DNA of 64,000 nt, from assembly GCA_022605405.1 (NCBI GenBank), contig JABYQQ010000021.1, positions 372,001 through 436,000 of the forward strand, given 5' to 3'. This stretch comes from Earliella scabrosa. Lineage: Eukaryota > Basidiomycota > Agaricomycetes > Polyporales > Polyporaceae. Shown here piece by piece: positions 59,453-64,000 of the stretch. The stretch's first letter is position 1. Each line of letters starts with the position of its first letter. The position numbers were made by a program, and so were the translations under genes. The notes under the pieces are model-generated. The model saw nothing but the letters and a program-made list of their open reading frames with translations. It was not told where the DNA came from and did not search any database.

Positions 59453-60707
59453 CTACAACCAGCCCCGCGCCTTGAAGTCTTCCAAGGAGTCCTTGGTCAC
59501 CTCCTCCAGCGAGCGGTAGGTGAGCCCAAGGAGCTTGATGCTCTTGTCTGCGAGGTACCGCGAAGGATACACCGCCTCTTCCGGCTTGTAGTTCGGGTCG
59601 CCCTCAGGGATCTTGTCCGTGTACTTCCGCGCAGCGTTCACTGAGGAACAGAAACGCAGGCGATCAGCGTCCGACTAGACAATTGTAATCACAGTGCACG
59701 CACCGAAGTCCTGCCAGACCGCGCGGCCACCGCGGATGATGAATCGCTCACCACCAGCCTCGGGGGTCTTGAGGGCGAGCGTATGTGCATGCGCGAGGTC
59801 GCGCACGTCCACCCACTCGAATCTATTAGCACAATTGCTCAGTACTTCCCATCGTGTACGACTTCCCACACGACAAGCAAGTCACTCACCCGGCCTTCGT
59901 CAGCGCGTCGCCCTTCGCCAGCCCCTTCACCACCGCACCATACCACTGGCTCTGCGTGCTCCCAAAGCTCTCAAGCGACGGCGCCTCGTGAATGACGGGC
60001 CCGTACACCCACGGCGGGTTGATCACGACGAGGTCCCACGCGCCCGCGATCTCCTCTTTATGCGCCTCGACGAACTCCCAAGCGGCGCGCTCCGCAAGCG
60101 TCTTGCTCGCGCGGTACATGTGCATCTTGTCCGCGTCGCGGCCCTTCTCGCGGCAGTGCGCGACGCTGAGCTCGTTCCACACGCTCTCGTCCATCACTTT
60201 TGTCGTGATGGGCTCGCCGGGCGTGGGGCCGGGGAAGATCGCGGCCGCGGAGGACATGACGAAGACGCGCTTGACGGTGTCGCGGTGCTTGAGCGCGCTG
60301 AAGAGGATGCTGGTCGTGCCCTGCACGGCAGGGACGATGATCTCGTCGGGGTGCTCTGCGGTGGCGTGCACAGGCGAAGCGATGTGCATGATTGCGTCGA
60401 TTCCGGCCGTGACCTCGTCGAACGCGCCTTCCTGCAAGAGAAGATGGGCGCCCGTGAGCAAGGCTCGGGAAGGGAGATCAGGAGAGAAGATCATCAAGGT
60501 GCGTACCTTCATGATATCCTCTACAACGACCAACTCGAGCTTGTCCTCAAAGGCCTTGAAGTACTCGCGAAGGTACTTCGCCTTGCTCTCCGACCGCACG
60601 GTGCCCCGCACGGAGAAACCATTGTCGAGGAGATCCTTGAGGACCCAGGCGGCGACGTATCCGTTCGCGCCGGTGACGAGGACCTTTCCAGAGGTGACGG
60701 CGGGCAT
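59453..60707 (-). CDS. NAD(P)-dependent extended SDR reductase 4
   Basis: Four exons (60507-60707, 59890-60431, 59704-59822, 59453-59640) give 349 aa. TGANGYVA at 12-19 binds the cofactor; VMSSA, Tyr173-x3-Lys177 in MYRASK, and NPPWVYGP follow. Exon 2 is 21 nt longer than in reductases 2 and 3 (insert near PGPTPGEPITTK). FEWVDVRDLAHAH and WQDF are in exon 3; the end is DFKARGWL. Intron 1 (60432-60506) stays open in frame, so retention would insert 25 residues without a stop. A TATATAT lies at 60776-60782. It is the more diverged member of the array, so probably with a different substrate range. Confidence 0.94.
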
Positions 60708-60775
60708 TGTGATGTGGATGATGCGGATGAAGTTGGGAATGGGAGATGCAACGTTGAGGAAGCTCTCGATGGCAG

Positions 60776-60782
60776 TATATAT
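60776..60782 (-). promoter_or_regulatory. TATA box of SDR reductase 4
   Basis: TATATAT on the relevant strand, about 70 bases before the ATG at 60707. Confidence 0.5.
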
Positions 60783-61537
60783 GCGTGGTGAACTCACCGG
60801 ATGTTGCAAATGAACGACTTAGAGAATTGTCGTACACACCCATTCAATCACTGCCAAGGTGCAAGGTGTCCACATTCGCACATGCCGTGCACTTCGGTGG
60901 TGATCATGTTCCTGCAGGAGGGCCGCGGAGGCGTCGAGATGGCCCTCTTCGGGAGCTCCGTCAAACGCGATGGACCCTCTGGGAGAGCAGCGCAGCGGGA
61001 TACGCGTCTGACCGTAGTCCGTCGGAAGGAAGCACGGCGGTCGTGTTTGATCATGCGCCGATGGGCGAACGGAGGGAAGAACAATTTGCATGGTCGAGCA
61101 TCATAGCATGATGGGGTCGATCATTGGAATTTGAAGATCACGCTTGGGATGTTACGCAAGCTGTGTCCCTTCTCTTCATTCGAATAAACCTGGGTACCTG
61201 CATGTCAGTGGAGGAGAAGACACAAGTGCCACGCCACGTACGTCGTAGTAGGTATAGAGGGTGTGCATGTGCACTCTCTCAAGTTCCACCATAGAGTGAA
61301 AGACTTCCGCACAGGGCATGCGATCATTACCCGGCGTGCGGATCCAGCGTGAAATCGACGAGTTGGCAGAGACTGAGTCGGCACAATGCAAGCAGCGAAG
61401 ATGGGATCCCAATTGCAAGGTGACCGTTAGGTTACCGTCGGGTGTTGGGCTCGCCCATTAGGCGCCGGCCAGCAGACACGGTCACGTGGGCGACGCGTAA
61501 CGCAAGGTTGCCTTCTTCCAACCTGCCACCACACGGC

Positions 61538-62071
61538 GGGCACCGCCCCAGAACTGGTCGCCAGAAATGTTCGGGAAAATCTCCACTGAGGCGACCTGAC
61601 CTGAACATTCACCATGCATATCCGGCGCTGTAACAGCTAACTTATACCGACACTATAGCTCAACTTTCCGGTAGTAGGGAATGAAGAATACTTCGGTGTC
61701 ATTTCCAATAGAAAGAAATGTTTCTTCGAGGTGAACTATTCGGTGGCGGGGGGTTTGAACGGGAAGAGGTGACCTATCCAGGGCAGCAGAACGTGTCATA
61801 ATGGTCGGAATGTGACATATCTGCGCGCTGATTAGGTGACATTCACTCGGAGGCCTTTCTGAGTCATTGATAGGCTACCTTTGTCCATCCTTTCCAGTCG
61901 CAGTCTTTGTTCACTTGTAAGGCTTCCTTCCTTGCTCACTTAAAGGCTCGACAAGGGTCCAGCTAATGCTACCTCTCCAGATAACGATAATCATGCTCAA
62001 AAGATCAAGTCAGGTCGCCTCAGTGGAGATTTTCCCGAACATTTCTGGCGACCGGTTCTGGGGCGGTGCCC
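61538..62071. repeat. Foldback element: 63-bp inverted repeats around a 408-bp centre
   Basis: The arm at 61538-61600 (begins GGGCACCGCCCCAGAA, ends GCGACCTGAC) recurs as its reverse complement at 62009-62071 with one mismatch in 63. Weaker similarity continues beyond the outer ends. The centre is AT-richer and has no open frame of note. It may be a non-autonomous DNA transposon or the product of an inverted duplication. Confidence 0.8.
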
Positions 62072-62172
62072 GTCGTGCCACCATCTTCTGGCGCGATGGG
62101 AGTTGTCTTTCGATAGCTCTAACGGCTATATGAAGAACAATGTATGTGCCAACTCTGGATTACTCGATCGCC

Positions 62173-63367
62173 TCAAAGCCAGCCATGTTTCTCGTAATCC
62201 CTCAGGATGTCCTTGGACGTAACATCCATACTGCGGTAAGCTATACCCAACACCTCTCCAGCTTTTGATGTGTTGTACTGACACGTATGAGGGGCATCAG
62301 GATTATACGGTTCCTTGATATGGCGCGCTTTGTCTGAAATGCGACTCGCTGCGAGGACTGTACGTGTCCAAAGTCAGGCGACTGACGACGATATTCAGGA
62401 GCGCTGCTGAGGGGATGACGCACCGAAGTCCTGCCACCTGAATGGCCCAGAGGCGACAATGATCCTCTTTCCACTTGCTCCTGGCGCTGCAAGAGCAAGC
62501 ACGAGCGCATGGGCGACGTCCCGAGGATCGACCCATGAGTTGCTACCGTCGGAAACGTCAGTAAGTTCAGAGTCAACAAGTGACTGAATGATAGGTAAGT
62601 GAAATCTCACTCTAGGGCTTTGTTGAACTCTCCCTTAATCACGGCGTTATACCAGGATTTGTTGGAATCATTCAGCGTCTCCGGCCCGCCCTTCAGCTCA
62701 TGCATCACCGGCCCAAACACCCACGGGGGGTTGATCACCACGAAGTCCCATCGTTCCCCCCTCGCCTGTGCTTGTGCGTAGTACTCCCACGCTTTCCGCT
62801 CCGCGAGAGTCTTACTCGCGCGATACTTTGACAGCTGCGGCGCATCGCGTCCCTTGGCCTTGACTTCCTCGACGTCCGTGTCATTCCAGCACGTTTCGTT
62901 GTACACCCGCGGAACGGTCGCGTGCGGGTCGACCACGGCTGCGCAAGAGGAGAGCAGGACGACGCGCCTGACGGACGGGGATCTCGAGGCGGAATGCAGG
63001 ATCCCGACCGTGCCCTTGACCGCTGGGACTATCAGCTCATCCGGATCGTCTGCGCCGAGGGTGACGGGGGACGCGGTGTGTACGATGGCGTCCACTCCCG
63101 TCACGGCTTCGTTAAACGCTCCATCCTGTGGGCAGAGCTCAGCAGCGATCGAGTATCCGGGTGGTGACGACGCACCTCCGTGATGTCCGGCACTATCGCG
63201 AACTCCAGTTTTTCTGCATGTTCGGCGAAAATAGACCTGAGGTGAGTGACTTTGCTTTCGTCGCGAACGGTGCCACGGACTGCGTATCCGGCTTCTAGGA
63301 AAGCTTTGAGCGTCCAAGCGCCAATGAACCCGTTGACACCCGTAACAAGGACCTTGCCAGTGTGCAT
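62173..63367 (-). CDS. NAD(P)-dependent extended SDR reductase 5
   Basis: Four exons (63176-63367, 62611-63125, 62424-62542, 62173-62357) give 336 aa. The N-terminus is three residues shorter than in its paralogues (MHTGKVLVTGVNGFIGAW); the cofactor motif is TGVNGFIG. LLSSC, Tyr165-x3-Lys169 in KYRASK, NPPWVFGP, SWVDPRDVAHAL and WQDF are all present. It ends DYEKHGWL rather than DFKARGWL, a C-terminus shared with the partial gene at the window edge, so those two form a second subfamily. It lies 1.5 kb from reductase 4, with the foldback element between. Intact and probably active on an unknown carbonyl. Confidence 0.93.
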
Positions 63368-63859
63368 GAAGACTGAAAATCGCGCTATAGTATACCGATG
63401 GAGGTGTGTGGCAGGCGAGTGCTTTGGCTATCGCAATGAACCACTCAAGCCTAGTATATGTACAGTCTCGCCCTACGTCAGTGAAGCTATTCCCAGACGA
63501 AGTCAAGTCGAACAACGGGCAACGTCGGCCTTGCAGAGAACAGAAGGTGTTGGGCGGTTGCAACAATGAGAGAGACACCGTTCGGCCATGCCGAGAAGTT
63601 GGCCCCGAATGCCGATCGGGCTACGGCCCAAAGGTGAGTTTTAATTTGCAACGAAACAATAGATTGATGATAGTAGCCTCCGCTCGGCGAATATCTCGCT
63701 ATGTCATTCGTGTCCCCGTATAGAGAGTTGCTGATATGCTTATGTCAACCCAACGTACGGCAGTACAGGAGTACATTGTGGGTGTGAGTACATACGTCGG
63801 TCTTTCGCCGGCTCTCGCATCGTAATCATACGCTAACGATGGTTGACTCACGAAGGAAG
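63368..63859. other. Intergenic region
   Basis: Promoter of reductase 5. No separate gene is visible. Confidence 0.4.
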
Positions 63860-64000
63860 TCAGAGAAAGCCGCGCGCCTCGTAGTCGCTGAAGATGTCTC
63901 GACAGGTGTCTTCCATGCTCCGGTACGTTGCCCCGAGAATCTCCTTCGCCTTTGCTCCGTTGTGCTGAGTCACGTACACGGCGTCAGGATCATATGGCTC
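63860..64000 (-). CDS. NAD(P)-dependent extended SDR reductase 6 (3' end only, cut by window)
   Basis: The minus strand reads EPYDPDAVYVTQHNGAK, then ILGATYRSMEDTCRD and DYEARGFL with a stop at 63860-63862. This is the last exon of the same reductase family; YDPDA..TQHN is closest to reductase 5 (YNPDAPHTCQYN). The rest of the gene lies beyond 64000. Confidence 0.88.
   Translation of the reverse strand, partial: EPYDPDAVYVTQHNGAKAKEILGATYRSMEDTCRDIFSDYEARGFL

Larger units (their letters stand above)
60708..62172. other. Intergenic region containing a foldback element
   Basis: The reductase 4 promoter is at the left. The rest holds the inverted repeat described separately; no coding frame is supported. 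Confidence 0.4.

Overview
The window looks like an assembled piece of an Agaricomycete (Basidiomycota) nuclear genome, possibly from a polypore-type wood-decay fungus. The reasons are: genes split by many short introns (mostly 45-85 nt) with GT..AG ends; high coding GC; intron-bearing tRNA genes; a single-chain ATP-citrate lyase; and families typical of this group (DUF6533 and DUF6535 membrane proteins, sedolisin peptidases, Cys/Ser-type GSTs). All exon models below were built by hand: reading frame was carried across each intron and checked against family motifs. No search was run. The species assignment is inference.

Layout. 1-9 kb: a membrane-anchored ubiquitin-fold (UBL3/MUB-like) protein with a CaaX tail, a tRNA-Gln(CTG), an extremely intron-rich DUF6533 membrane protein, and glucose-6-phosphate isomerase. 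9.6-12.7 kb: a membrane-anchored copper amine oxidase. 12.8-17.8 kb: three tandem paralogues that combine an F-box-like N-terminus with a pol-beta-type nucleotidyltransferase signature. 18.9-26 kb: a secreted sedolisin, an extended-SDR reductase, a Ser-type GST, a 441-bp element with terminal inverted repeats, a Cys-type GST and a second tRNA-Gln(CTG). 27.8-32 kb: ATP-citrate lyase. 32.6-37.5 kb and 47.4-52.8 kb: two large DUF6535 proteins on opposite strands. 39.5-44.3 kb: a Ser/Thr-rich single-pass surface protein. 45-64 kb: an expanding family of SDR reductases (three complete genes, two truncated pseudogenes and one gene cut by the window edge), interspersed with the second DUF6535 gene, a 549-aa membrane protein, a degenerate purine-rich tract and a foldback inverted repeat.

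How the genes fit together. ATP-citrate lyase and glucose-6-phosphate isomerase are housekeeping carbon metabolism. The five complete SDR reductases with two GSTs, an amine oxidase (aldehyde- and peroxide-producing) and a secreted peptidase give the region a detoxification and substrate-breakdown flavour, but no shared regulation can be shown from sequence alone. The reductases share one four-exon architecture, so they clearly arose by duplication. The most unusual system is the three-gene F-box/nucleotidyltransferase array. All three copies keep the GS and DxD residues expected of an active site, and all three have a last intron whose retention would create an immediate stop codon.
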